NCBI RefSeq assembly: GCF_014229245.1
Contig: NZ_JAARZJ010000004.1
Span: 1-64,000, forward strand
Reading direction: 5' to 3'
Length of the DNA stretch: 64,000 nt
DNA from: Listeria farberi
Lineage (GTDB): Bacteria > Bacillota > Bacilli > Lactobacillales > Listeriaceae
Position 1 is the stretch's first letter. The number at the start of each line of letters is the position of its first letter. Positions 7,613 through 16,148 of this stretch are shown piece by piece. The notes under the pieces are model-generated. The model was not told the DNA's origin and did not search any database. It saw only the letters and a program-made list of their open reading frames with translations. Position numbers and translations under genes: made by a program.

Positions 7613-8437
7613 CTATTTCCAGAAATCGTCAAATATAGTAATTGCCATATGGCGTTTATGTTCGGTTTTAATAAACCAATTTTCAATTTTTGCTGCAGCA
7701 TCTGCTGGAACTTCTTTACCTTCCAAGTAATCGTCAATTTGGTCATAAGTCACACCAAGCGCGACTTCATCAGGAAGTGCCGGTTTATTATCTTCTAAAT
7801 CCGCTGTCGGTTTTTTCAAATATAAATGTTCTGGGCAGCCAAGCTCTTTAAGAAGTGCCTTGCCTTGTCTTTTATTCAAACGGAACAGTGGATTTATATC
7901 CGTTCCACCGTCGCCGTATTTCGTATAAAAGCCAGTAACTGCTTCCGCGGAGTGATCGGTTCCAACAACTACACCTTTATGCATCGCTGCAATCGCATAT
8001 TGTACTTTCATCCGTTCGCGCGCTTTTTCATTACCTTTCGCGAAATCGGATAGTTCAACTCCAGCTTCCGCAAGCGCCGCAACACTCGCATCGACCGAAG
8101 CTTTAATGTTCACGGTTAAACGATTATCTGGTTCCATAAAATCAAGTGCATCTTGACGGTCCGATTCATCTAGTTGTGTTCCGTATGGTAAGCTCACCGC
8201 GAAAAATTGATACTCATCGTCTCCCGTTTCCGCTCGTAATTCGCTTATCGCCATCTGTGCTAGTTTTCCTGTTAAAGTCGAATCTTGCCCACCAGAAATC
8301 CCAAGAACAAAGCTTTTTAAGAACGTATTCTTTTTTAAATATGCTTTTAAAAACTCGACACTTTTCCGGATTTCTTCGTGTGCATCAATCGTTTCTGCCA
8401 CCTGCATATCTGCTAAAATTCTTTCTCTGATTTCCAT
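7613..8437 (-). CDS. nadE: NH3-dependent NAD+ synthetase
   Basis: Converts deamido-NAD to NAD+ with ATP and ammonia. The ATP-pyrophosphatase P-loop is SGGQDST near residue 48; [20 protein letters not shown] and the C-terminal [17 protein letters not shown] are hallmarks of the ammonia-using bacterial enzyme. There is no glutaminase domain, and 274 residues is the normal short form. It lies 11 bases downstream of pncB on the same strand, so nicotinate salvage and final NAD synthesis are one operon. Confidence 0.95.
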   Translation of the reverse strand: MEIRERILADMQVAETIDAHEEIRKSVEFLKAYLKKNTFLKSFVLGISGGQDSTLTGKLAQMAISELRAETGDDEYQFFAVSLPYGTQLDESDRQDALDFMEPDNRLTVNIKASVDASVAALAEAGVELSDFAKGNEKARERMKVQYAIAAMHKGVVVGTDHSAEAVTGFYTKYGDGGTDINPLFRLNKRQGKALLKELGCPEHLYLKKPTADLEDNKPALPDEVALGVTYDQIDDYLEGKEVPADAAAKIENWFIKTEHKRHMAITIFDDFWK

Positions 8438-8448
8438 TATAATTCCTC

Positions 8449-9939
8449 CTAAAACGGCATATCTAGTTCAACTGGTGAATGCAGCTGGACACTTTTACGT
8501 ACTTTTTCGATATTACGCATCTTATTTTTCCAACATTTAACGCTTAAATCAACTGGGTATTGCTCCGGACGAACTGTTCGTTTATACTCGTCCCAAAGCA
8601 GCGCCAGGTTTTCTTCTTTATATGCTTTAATTTCATCTAGTGAAGGCATATCATATACAAGTTCTCCGTTTTGGAAAATCGGTACAAGTAGCTCACGGGC
8701 GGTGAAATTCTCGACTGTTTTCATAATATACGTATGAACTGGGTGGAACATCGTTAGTTTCGCGACATTATCAAGTGATTCGTCCGCTAAAGCAATATAA
8801 TCACCTTCTGCTTTCAACCCATCTTCATTTGTAATAATTCGGTAGACTTTCTTTTTACCAGGAGTTGAAACTTTTTCGGTGTTACTAGAAAGTTTAATCG
8901 AATCTTGTAAAATATCATTTTCATCAGCAATGGCAGCCATTTTGTATACGGCCCCAAGAGCTGGTTGGTCGTAAGCCGTGATTAGCTTTGTGCCAACACC
9001 CCAAGAATCAATTTTCGCTTTTTGCGCTTTTAAGGACAAAATAGTATGTTCGTCTAAGTCACTTGAAGCGAAAATTTTCGCTTCTGTAAAGCCAGCCTCA
9101 TCCAACATTTGGCGCGCTTTTTTAGATAGGAAAGCCATATCACCACTATCTAGGCGAATACCAATAAAGTTGATTTTGTCGCCCATTTCTTTCGCCACTT
9201 TAATCGCATTTGGTACACCAGATTTTAGCGTATCGTATGTATCTACTAAGAAAATCGAATCAAAATGCGTTTTTGCGTAACTTCTAAATGCTTCTAGTTC
9301 GTCACGGTAAGCTTGAACCATCGCATGTGCCATCGTACCAGACACAGGAATACCGAAAATCTTCCCAGCGCGAACATTACTTGTCGAATCACAACCGCCG
9401 ATATAAGCCGCTCGTGTGCCCCAAATAGCCGCATCCATTTCTTGAGCGCGCCTTGTACCAAATTCGGCAAATGTTTCGTCGTCTATAACAGAACGAATTC
9501 GCGCAGCTTTTGTAGCGATTAGCGTTTGGAAATTCACAATATTAAGCAAAGCCGTTTCGATTAATTGTGCCTCTGCTAAGCTTGCTTCTACTTGAAGGAT
9601 TGGCTCGGTTTTAAAAACAAACTCCCCTTCTTTTGCAGCAAGAATATTTCCTTTAAATTTAAAGTTACGTAAATATTCGAGGAAAGGTCCGTCAAAACCA
9701 AGTTCATCGTGTAAATAAGCAATATCCGTTTCTGTAAAACGTAAATTTTGCATATAATGAATAATTCGTTCTAGCCCAGCAAACACAACAAAACCCGAAT
9801 CAAATGGCATATCTCGGAAAAACACTTCAAATACCGATCTACGCTCATGAAGTCCATCGTCAAAATACGCTTTCATCATATTTAGTTGATATAAGTCTGT
9901 ATGCAGCGTTAGACTATCATCTTGAAATAAATTTGTCAT
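8449..9939 (-). CDS. pncB: Nicotinate phosphoribosyltransferase
   Basis: Joins nicotinic acid to PRPP to give nicotinate mononucleotide, the entry step of NAD salvage. Recognised by [15 protein letters not shown] at the N-terminus, [10 protein letters not shown] and [10 protein letters not shown] in the centre, and [16 protein letters not shown]. Length of 496 residues is usual for the Gram-positive form. The ATG at 9939 is preferred over 9957 because AGGAG lies 8 bases upstream of it. It is first gene of the pncB-nadE-ABM operon. Confidence 0.93.
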   Translation of the reverse strand: MTNLFQDDSLTLHTDLYQLNMMKAYFDDGLHERRSVFEVFFRDMPFDSGFVVFAGLERIIHYMQNLRFTETDIAYLHDELGFDGPFLEYLRNFKFKGNILAAKEGEFVFKTEPILQVEASLAEAQLIETALLNIVNFQTLIATKAARIRSVIDDETFAEFGTRRAQEMDAAIWGTRAAYIGGCDSTSNVRAGKIFGIPVSGTMAHAMVQAYRDELEAFRSYAKTHFDSIFLVDTYDTLKSGVPNAIKVAKEMGDKINFIGIRLDSGDMAFLSKKARQMLDEAGFTEAKIFASSDLDEHTILSLKAQKAKIDSWGVGTKLITAYDQPALGAVYKMAAIADENDILQDSIKLSSNTEKVSTPGKKKVYRIITNEDGLKAEGDYIALADESLDNVAKLTMFHPVHTYIMKTVENFTARELLVPIFQNGELVYDMPSLDEIKAYKEENLALLWDEYKRTVRPEQYPVDLSVKCWKNKMRNIEKVRKSVQLHSPVELDMPF

Positions 9940-9992
9940 TTCTTCTGCTCCTATCATAACTAGTTCCTTGCGTTATTATTTATACATAATAA

Positions 9993-10053
9993 TAGCACAA
10001 AACAAGCCTACCACCTAATAATTGAACATTACCGGTTTGCCTGTTTTGTGCTA
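9993..10053 (-). repeat. Long-loop inverted repeat between tagD and pncB
   Basis: Twelve-base arms TAGCACAAAACA and TGTTTTGTGCTA enclose about 37 bases. There is no clean T-run, so it may be a weak terminator for tagD or a structured pncB leader. Confidence 0.45.
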
Positions 10054-10056
10054 CGA

Positions 10057-10440
10057 CTATTTTAAATCATCTTTAATCTTGGAAGTAGAAATACCGTCTG
10101 TCCGTGGTAAATAAACGACTTCACAATAAGGTTTTAAGAAGTCAAATTCGCCTTCCCAATCATCACCCATCACAAAAATATCAATATCACGATTTTTTAC
10201 ATCTTCTAATTTTTGCTCCCAGTTACTTTCTGGAATCACTTCATCGACATATCTGATTGCCTCTAAAATTAATTTGCGATGTTCAAAGTTATGGTATGCT
10301 TCTTTGTGTTTGATTCGATTAAATTCATCGGTTGAAATGGCTACAATAAGGTAATCACCTAAAGCCTTTGCTCGTTCTAATAAACGAATATGCCCCCAGT
10401 GAATTAAATCAAATGTGCCATATGTAATTACTTTCTTCAT
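10057..10440 (-). CDS. tagD: Glycerol-3-phosphate cytidylyltransferase
   Basis: Makes CDP-glycerol from CTP and sn-glycerol-3-phosphate for wall teichoic acid. The 127-residue nucleotidyltransferase fold shows TYGTFDLIHWGHIRLLERAK with the catalytic HxGH, and RTDGISTSKIKDDL, the ISTS motif near the C-terminus. It lies just downstream of two CDP-glycerol glycerophosphotransferase-type genes on the same strand, which use its product. Family and role are secure. Confidence 0.95.
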   Translation of the reverse strand: MKKVITYGTFDLIHWGHIRLLERAKALGDYLIVAISTDEFNRIKHKEAYHNFEHRKLILEAIRYVDEVIPESNWEQKLEDVKNRDIDIFVMGDDWEGEFDFLKPYCEVVYLPRTDGISTSKIKDDLK

Positions 10441-10504
10441 CAGCCCACCTACTTTCTTTAGTAGTATATCAAGAAAACAAAAATTTCTCTACTTGTTAGC
10501 AGTG

Positions 10505-11665
10505 CTACTTTTCAAGCTGTTCTTTTAAAAAAGCTACAAAACGCTCACTTGAAAATCCATCCGAATATTTATTCCATTTCTCAGCAAAAAATCGAACTTT
10601 TTCCAAATCAAACGTATTAGTTTGTATTACTTCAATTAGCTCTGTCGTTGTAAAAACATGCGGCCCAGGAATGGTTTCTAAAAATCCATCTGAGAGCCCT
10701 CTAGCATTATCATATTCCGTTAAATCATACGTAAAGAAAATCATTGGTTTTTGAAGTAAAGCAAACTCAAACGGAATGGAAGAATAATCAGTAATTAAAA
10801 TATCCACAACTGGTAGTAACGTTTCAATCGGCGTTTCTTTATCCACATAAATAACAAAATCATCGTCTAATTTCTCTAAATCATTACTAATAGAAGGATG
10901 TAATTTCAAAATCAATTGATATTCATTTCCTAAGGCTTGTTTCATTTCCGCAATGTCTAAATGTAAGTTTGCCTTTCCTAACTCATTATCCCGAAAAGTC
11001 GGCGCATATAGTAATTTTATTCTGTTTGTTAAATGTAAATGCTCGTATGACCACTGATAATTTTCTTGCAACTGCGCTTCTTTGAAGAAATAATCTGTAC
11101 GCGGAACACCAAGCTTCAATATGTTCGATTCATCTAACAAAAATGATTTTTGGAAAATGGTTGCCATTTCATCAGAACCAACAAGTACCTTTGTAAAACG
11201 TTTATATACTTCTTGAAATCTTTTCTTATCTCCATCTGGTCTTTTTTGCGCTGCTTTATCTTCCCATCCAAATTTCTTAAGCGCACCGTTTGCGTGCCAA
11301 ACTTGGATACAATTTACGCCATTTCGAAGTTTCAAGCCAGCTAATTCCACAAAATAATTATCTGTGACAACCACTTTAGCCGTATTGAGGTGAAACATTA
11401 ATGGAATAAATTGTTGCAATGTTTTCGGTTTAACTTTTATAAAGTCTAAAGATAACTTGGATACATCTACTCTAGGATCATAGAAAACGATTGTCTTTGG
11501 GGTGACATTGGCCAGTTTCATTTGCTTAATAATCGCAATGGGATTTTCTTCAAAGCTTATAAGAAAAACAACTTTTTGCTGAACTGGTAAAAGGCTCGCC
11601 AAGAATCCAGTTATTTTAACAGCAAGCATAAATATATAAATTGCTATTTTTTTCAATATTCCCAC
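10505..11665 (-). CDS. CDP-glycerol glycerophosphotransferase family protein (TagB/TagF-like)
   Basis: A 386-residue peripheral membrane enzyme of the CDP-glycerol:poly(glycerophosphate) glycerophosphotransferase family. An N-terminal hydrophobic helix (about residues 5-25) is followed by IQVWHANGALKKFGW, then KLLYAPTFRDNE, LKLHPS and ILITDYSSIPFEFALLQKP. The two catalytic-type histidines are in WHANG and LKLHP. It adds glycerol-phosphate either as primer or chain unit; sequence alone does not say which. It is 3 bases downstream of a paralogue and upstream of tagD. Confidence 0.85.
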   Translation of the reverse strand: MGILKKIAIYIFMLAVKITGFLASLLPVQQKVVFLISFEENPIAIIKQMKLANVTPKTIVFYDPRVDVSKLSLDFIKVKPKTLQQFIPLMFHLNTAKVVVTDNYFVELAGLKLRNGVNCIQVWHANGALKKFGWEDKAAQKRPDGDKKRFQEVYKRFTKVLVGSDEMATIFQKSFLLDESNILKLGVPRTDYFFKEAQLQENYQWSYEHLHLTNRIKLLYAPTFRDNELGKANLHLDIAEMKQALGNEYQLILKLHPSISNDLEKLDDDFVIYVDKETPIETLLPVVDILITDYSSIPFEFALLQKPMIFFTYDLTEYDNARGLSDGFLETIPGPHVFTTTELIEVIQTNTFDLEKVRFFAEKWNKYSDGFSSERFVAFLKEQLEK

Positions 11666-11668
11666 CGC

Positions 11669-12823
11669 CTATTTTTCAGCAAAAACTTTTTTCACTGTTT
11701 TCTCTGCTGCGTGTCCGTCTTCCCAAGTGCAGAATTGTTCTAAAAAGCTATCTGCAATTTGAGGAGGATTTTCAAGCATGATTTCTATTTCTGCCATTAA
11801 AGCTTCATTCGTTTCAACAAGTGGTCCTGGGGCATTTTGTTCAAAGTCAAAGTAAAAGCCTCTAAGTGTATCGCGATATTCAGCCAAATCATACGTATAG
11901 AACAACATTGGTCTTTTTAAATTAGCATAATCAAAAAATACAGACGAATAATCGGTAATTAATAAATCGCTCACTAAATACAAATCTCTAATATCTTCGT
12001 GTTTTGAAGCATCTCGTACAAAATCACCATACTGCGTGAAATCAAAATGCTCGGCTACGAGATAATGCATGCGAACTAACAGAACGACTTCATCACCGAA
12101 TTTTTCTTGCATTTTGGCAATATCAATCTTTAAATCAAACTTATATTTTCCGATTTCGTAAAAATCATTATCACGCCAAGTTGGAGCATATAAAATAACC
12201 TTCTTGTCTTCTGGAATATTTAACGCCATTTTGATATTAGCTATTTTCAACTCTTTATCCGCGCTAAATAAAATATCATTTCGCGGATAGCCAGACTCAA
12301 TCATTTCTCCAGTGAAACCAAATGCGCGTCTAAAAATCGTACTAGAATACGCATTAGGTGAAATTAAATAATCCCACTTCTGCGCCTCTTTCACAAAATC
12401 AGCCTTGTATTGTTCGGTTGTTTGACCAGGCATATGTACTTCATCGATGTCGACACCTAGTTTTTTCAAAGGCGTTCCGTGCCATGTTTGTACATAAATA
12501 GTTTCTTTTGGTTTTGGTAGCTCAAGCGGCAGTCTACTATTAGAAATCCAATATTTAGCTAAGCCCATTTTAAACAACCAATTAACAGAAAAACGCTTAA
12601 CATACGGTACTCCGTGCGCTTCAAATAAATCAACATACTTCGGATTTACACTCCACAACAACTCGTATTCTGGATTATGCTCTTCCATATATTCAAAAAT
12701 AGCACGTGGATTACAACTATATTGCTTCCCTGAAAAGCTTTCAAACATCACTAACTCTTTTCTTCGAGGTAAAAATCCTACTAGCTTAAATAGGAAATAA
12801 TATATTTTTTGTACAAACTTCAT
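11669..12823 (-). CDS. CDP-glycerol glycerophosphotransferase family protein
   Basis: A 384-residue paralogue of the next gene downstream. Motifs are in the same order: VQTWHGTPLKKLGVD, LISPNAYSSTIFRRAF, VILYAPTWRDND, LVRMHY and LLITDYSSVFFDYANLKRPM. The WHGTP form is the one usual in polymerases of the TagF/TarL type. Its start codon overlaps the stop of the upstream glycosyltransferase gene, so the two are translationally coupled. It probably primes or extends a polyol-phosphate chain; the substrate (glycerol or ribitol) is not decided by sequence. Confidence 0.85.
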   Translation of the reverse strand: MKFVQKIYYFLFKLVGFLPRRKELVMFESFSGKQYSCNPRAIFEYMEEHNPEYELLWSVNPKYVDLFEAHGVPYVKRFSVNWLFKMGLAKYWISNSRLPLELPKPKETIYVQTWHGTPLKKLGVDIDEVHMPGQTTEQYKADFVKEAQKWDYLISPNAYSSTIFRRAFGFTGEMIESGYPRNDILFSADKELKIANIKMALNIPEDKKVILYAPTWRDNDFYEIGKYKFDLKIDIAKMQEKFGDEVVLLVRMHYLVAEHFDFTQYGDFVRDASKHEDIRDLYLVSDLLITDYSSVFFDYANLKRPMLFYTYDLAEYRDTLRGFYFDFEQNAPGPLVETNEALMAEIEIMLENPPQIADSFLEQFCTWEDGHAAEKTVKKVFAEK

Positions 12824-14211
12824 CAGGATACTCCCCCCTGTTTAAACTTTCGCTTTAAAGCTTTATTTCTTTTTATTTTTCCTAACACACTACTGATGAC
12901 ATTTAAATCTGTCATTGTTATTTTTTGGTTTTTATCTTGGTAAAACACTTGGACTTTCAATTGATAAGGTTTTAACCGTGTCACCACTTTTTCAAGTGTG
13001 CCTTTTTCGCGAACAACAATATCCCAAATCATTTGGGCCGTTTTTCGTTTTATCACTTTTGTTTGTGCCGTACCTACAGATGTACTAGCAATGAATTTTC
13101 CGCCCTCTGGTAACGTTTCCCGCGCCTCTTCTAGCAATAGCTCCACCGTTACAGCTTTTCCAGGACAGTAATTTTCTTTTACTGTGATAAGCGGAATTTC
13201 TTCTAGTTCGGCCGTCTTAAACCGTACTGGCCAGCCATTGTGCAAAATAGAAAGCATCATTTCTTTTACGACAAGCGGTGTATCCAGAGCTAAAATCATC
13301 TCCGGACCAACTTCTTGTAATATTTTCTGTAGTTCGCGCACAAAGATTTCTTGTTCCTGCTCATTTAATACTTCTTTAAAATAAATGTTCTCTTTATAAA
13401 AAAACAACTTGGCATGATACGCGATTAGATACTGCACATATGGAATCACTTCGCCAAAAATTTCTTTAGAGTTTGTTAAATAAGTTTGGTACACCTTTTG
13501 TAAGAATGGCGTATATCTTTCCAGTTGTTTCCAAGCTGAACTTACTAAAGAACCTTTTTGCTTTAAATCACGATAGTAATAGTAACCGGCATCGGCAATT
13601 AATCCATAACTTCTATTTTTAAGCAAAAATTTTGTAATTAAAAGCTGATCTTCCGCAAATTTAAGCGTTTCATCAAAGGCAAACCCCTGCAAACTTTCAA
13701 AACGAAAAAAAGTACCGCCAATGTAAAAATGAATTGCTTGCGGTTCGTTTTCAATCGCTACAACTCGATTTCCATTTGTGAAACGGTCATTTAATTTATG
13801 TGGAGAAATTTTTTGTTTTTTTCCAAAATCATCTAAATAATAAAAAGCTGGGACAAGCATATTAACAGCTGAATTTTCTAGAAAGTTCACCATACTAAAA
13901 AGCAAATTTGGCGATAACAGATCATCTGCATCTAAAAATCCTACAAAGTCAGTGTTTTCTTGTACATTATGTATTCCAATATTTCTCGCCTTAGAAGGTC
14001 CACCATTCGGGACATCAAAAACGCGAATATTACTCGGATATTTTTCGGCATAGCTATGAGCAATCGCACTACTACGGTCCGTGCTTCCATCATTAATAAG
14101 CAGCACTTCCACATGCTCCAAAAAGCTGTAAGTCTGCTTAATTATACTATCTATCGATAAAGCCAACCTTTTTTCAGCATTGTAAAAAGGAATTATAATC
14201 GCAAATTTCAT
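12823..14211 (-). CDS. GT2-family glycosyltransferase with C-terminal extension
   Basis: A 462-residue enzyme with an N-terminal GT-A domain (about 1-230): FAIIIPFYNAEKRLALSID, LLINDGSTDRS, NGGPSKARNIGI, and the DxD-type metal site FLDADDLLSPN. The C-terminal 230 residues show a helical part followed by beta-rich sequence (LKPYQLKVQVFYQDKNQKI), as in WTA glycosyltransferases such as TarS; that resemblance is from layout only. It likely adds a sugar to the teichoic acid repeat. GGAGAGGG precedes the ATG. It is coupled to the downstream polymerase gene. Confidence 0.8.
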   Translation of the reverse strand: MKFAIIIPFYNAEKRLALSIDSIIKQTYSFLEHVEVLLINDGSTDRSSAIAHSYAEKYPSNIRVFDVPNGGPSKARNIGIHNVQENTDFVGFLDADDLLSPNLLFSMVNFLENSAVNMLVPAFYYLDDFGKKQKISPHKLNDRFTNGNRVVAIENEPQAIHFYIGGTFFRFESLQGFAFDETLKFAEDQLLITKFLLKNRSYGLIADAGYYYYRDLKQKGSLVSSAWKQLERYTPFLQKVYQTYLTNSKEIFGEVIPYVQYLIAYHAKLFFYKENIYFKEVLNEQEQEIFVRELQKILQEVGPEMILALDTPLVVKEMMLSILHNGWPVRFKTAELEEIPLITVKENYCPGKAVTVELLLEEARETLPEGGKFIASTSVGTAQTKVIKRKTAQMIWDIVVREKGTLEKVVTRLKPYQLKVQVFYQDKNQKITMTDLNVISSVLGKIKRNKALKRKFKQGGVS

Positions 14212-14352
14212 TCTTTTTCCCTCTCCATATAAAACTGGGAAGTAAAGGCCTCGCGCCTATGAATGCCGAATTTCATCTCGACTGCCTTGCTTCCTAAATA
14301 TACTTTAGTAAACAAATTCATAAGCGTATAGCCTAAACTCCCCAATGTTTTA

Positions 14353-15378
14353 TTATATCTTCCACTCCATAACGCTTTTGCCCCATGGACTACGTAAGTC
14401 AGCTTCAAATACTTCAATAACATCTTGAATCGAATGTACCGTGTGCACTTCACCAACAAGATTTTGTAAATATTCTACTCCGCGTTTATTCGTAGATAGA
14501 AATTCTACTGTTTTTTCAAAGTCAATCCGGCCGCTACGGCTACTTCCGTAAACTGTAAGCCCTTTTTCAAGTACCATACGTGAATTAAATTCAATAGGAT
14601 ACTCAGAAACACCTAGTAATGAGATAGTTCCTTCTGGTTTAATTACATCAATAATCTGACTGACTGCATACTGGCTTCCCATGCCACCAGCACATTCAAA
14701 AGCTTGATCAATAACTAAATCAGCTGGCACATCATCAATCGTATATGCACCATCTACAAAAGAAAAGAAGTCTAATTTATATGGTGTTTTTCCAAAAATG
14801 TAAACTTTACTTTCTGGATACCAATTTTTTAATAATAAGGAAGTGATAAAGCCTAAGTTTCCATCACCCCATACGCCAAAGCTTGCGCGGTTAGCATTAC
14901 TTTTTCCTTCAAAGCGTAAAATCGCATGTACAGCAACAGAAATAAGCTCAGAAAACGCCGCTACTTTCATATTGATGTCATCAGGTAGCGCAACCACCCG
15001 GTCACGACGCATAAAAACATAATCTTGCATTAAACCATCATAACCACTAGAACGGAATTTACTTGAACGTAAATAGTTCTCCGCAATGACTGGATCATTT
15101 TCAAATGGTGTATTCGGAATCATGACAACTTTTGTTCCCGGTTTAAACTCTTTTGTTGCATCATAAACGACTTCTCCAACACCTTCGTGAATAAGTGCCA
15201 TTGGAAGTTTTTTAGAAAGCATTTCTTTTCCTCTAGAACCTGTATAGTAGCGTTGGTCTGCCGCACAAATAGATAAATGAGTAGGTCTAACAACGACCAC
15301 ATCACCAGCTAAAGATTCGTCCACATTGGCAACTTCAAACTGTCTCTCTGACACAAGTCTATATACTTGATTAATCAT
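14353..15378 (-). CDS. tarJ: Ribulose-5-phosphate reductase (ribitol-5-phosphate dehydrogenase)
   Basis: NADPH-dependent reduction of ribulose-5-phosphate to ribitol-5-phosphate, working in a complex with TarI to make CDP-ribitol. It is a medium-chain (zinc) dehydrogenase fold of the usual 341 residues, with [15 protein letters not shown] near the N-terminus, [10 protein letters not shown], the cofactor region [14 protein letters not shown] and the typical C-terminus [11 protein letters not shown]. Its start overlaps the end of tarI by 8 bases, the standard TarI-TarJ coupling. A 141-base gap follows before the glycosyltransferase gene. Confidence 0.93.
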   Translation of the reverse strand: MINQVYRLVSERQFEVANVDESLAGDVVVVRPTHLSICAADQRYYTGSRGKEMLSKKLPMALIHEGVGEVVYDATKEFKPGTKVVMIPNTPFENDPVIAENYLRSSKFRSSGYDGLMQDYVFMRRDRVVALPDDINMKVAAFSELISVAVHAILRFEGKSNANRASFGVWGDGNLGFITSLLLKNWYPESKVYIFGKTPYKLDFFSFVDGAYTIDDVPADLVIDQAFECAGGMGSQYAVSQIIDVIKPEGTISLLGVSEYPIEFNSRMVLEKGLTVYGSSRSGRIDFEKTVEFLSTNKRGVEYLQNLVGEVHTVHSIQDVIEVFEADLRSPWGKSVMEWKI

Positions 15379-16084
15379 TGGCTATCCGCTCCTGAATAAT
15401 CGCATTCGCTACTTTCAAATCATATGGAGTTGTAATTTTTATATTGAATATCTCGCCTTTAACAAGCTTCACCTGATCGCCAGCAAGCAAACAAATTTTA
15501 CATGCGTCTGTTAAAATTTGTTTTTTCTCTGCGCTTAAGTTTTGATAATGATTATACACTTTTTTCATATTGAAACTTTGTGGTGTTTGCCCTTGATACA
15601 TTTGATCTCTGACAGGAATATCTGTAATAAACTCATGATTACTTGATTCAACGATTGTATCAAGTGCTTCAATAACAGTATCTACAGCGCCGGTTTCAAT
15701 CGCAGCATCAATGTTTTCTTCAATAATTCGGTGCGTTAAAAATGGACGTACAGCATCATGTGTTACGATAATATCTTTATCGTTTAAACCGAATGTTTTT
15801 TCGACATAACGAATTCCGTTCATAATTGTTTCATTACGGTCTTCTCCGCCTTCAATGACGACAATTCGATCATCTGAAATATACTTTTTAATATTATCCT
15901 CAGCATGGTTCATCCATTCTTTTGGTGAGGAAATAAGAATTTTATCAAATCTTGTATTTAAAATAAATTTTTCTACTGTATGAACAATGATTGGTTTACC
16001 ATTTAGAGGTAGAAATTGTTTCGGCATGCTAACGTTACCCATTCGCGTACCTTTTCCTCCAGCTAAAATTTGAGCGTATATCAT
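15371..16084 (-). CDS. tarI: Ribitol-5-phosphate cytidylyltransferase
   Basis: Makes CDP-ribitol from CTP and ribitol-5-phosphate. IspD-like nucleotidyltransferase: [20 protein letters not shown] at the N-terminus (the PKQF motif), VTHDAVRPF, and [11 protein letters not shown] at the C-terminus; 237 residues. The MPKQFLPL form and the linkage to tarJ distinguish it from the isoprenoid enzyme IspD. It is upstream of and overlapping tarJ, and has its own likely promoter in the gap after the GT2-fused polymerase gene. Confidence 0.92.
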   Translation of the reverse strand: MIYAQILAGGKGTRMGNVSMPKQFLPLNGKPIIVHTVEKFILNTRFDKILISSPKEWMNHAEDNIKKYISDDRIVVIEGGEDRNETIMNGIRYVEKTFGLNDKDIIVTHDAVRPFLTHRIIEENIDAAIETGAVDTVIEALDTIVESSNHEFITDIPVRDQMYQGQTPQSFNMKKVYNHYQNLSAEKKQILTDACKICLLAGDQVKLVKGEIFNIKITTPYDLKVANAIIQERIAND

Positions 16085-16121
16085 CCTCTAATCTCCTTTA
16101 ACTGTTTTTTTGACATTGTTA

Positions 16122-16127
16122 ATTATA
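16122..16127 (-). promoter_or_regulatory. Extended -10 promoter for tarIJ
   Basis: On the minus strand TGA precedes a perfect TATAAT about 40 bases before tarI. There is no good -35, as is common for extended -10 promoters. Confidence 0.45.
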
Positions 16128-16148
16128 TCATATTTCAAAAAGTAAATC

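Noticed and set aside
14208-14459. An 83-codon frame overlapping the end of tarJ and the start of the glycosyltransferase gene
   Set aside because: More than 100 bases overlap tarJ in another frame, there is no ribosome site and no recognisable domain. tarJ has a normal C-terminus, so it is not a frameshift remnant of it.
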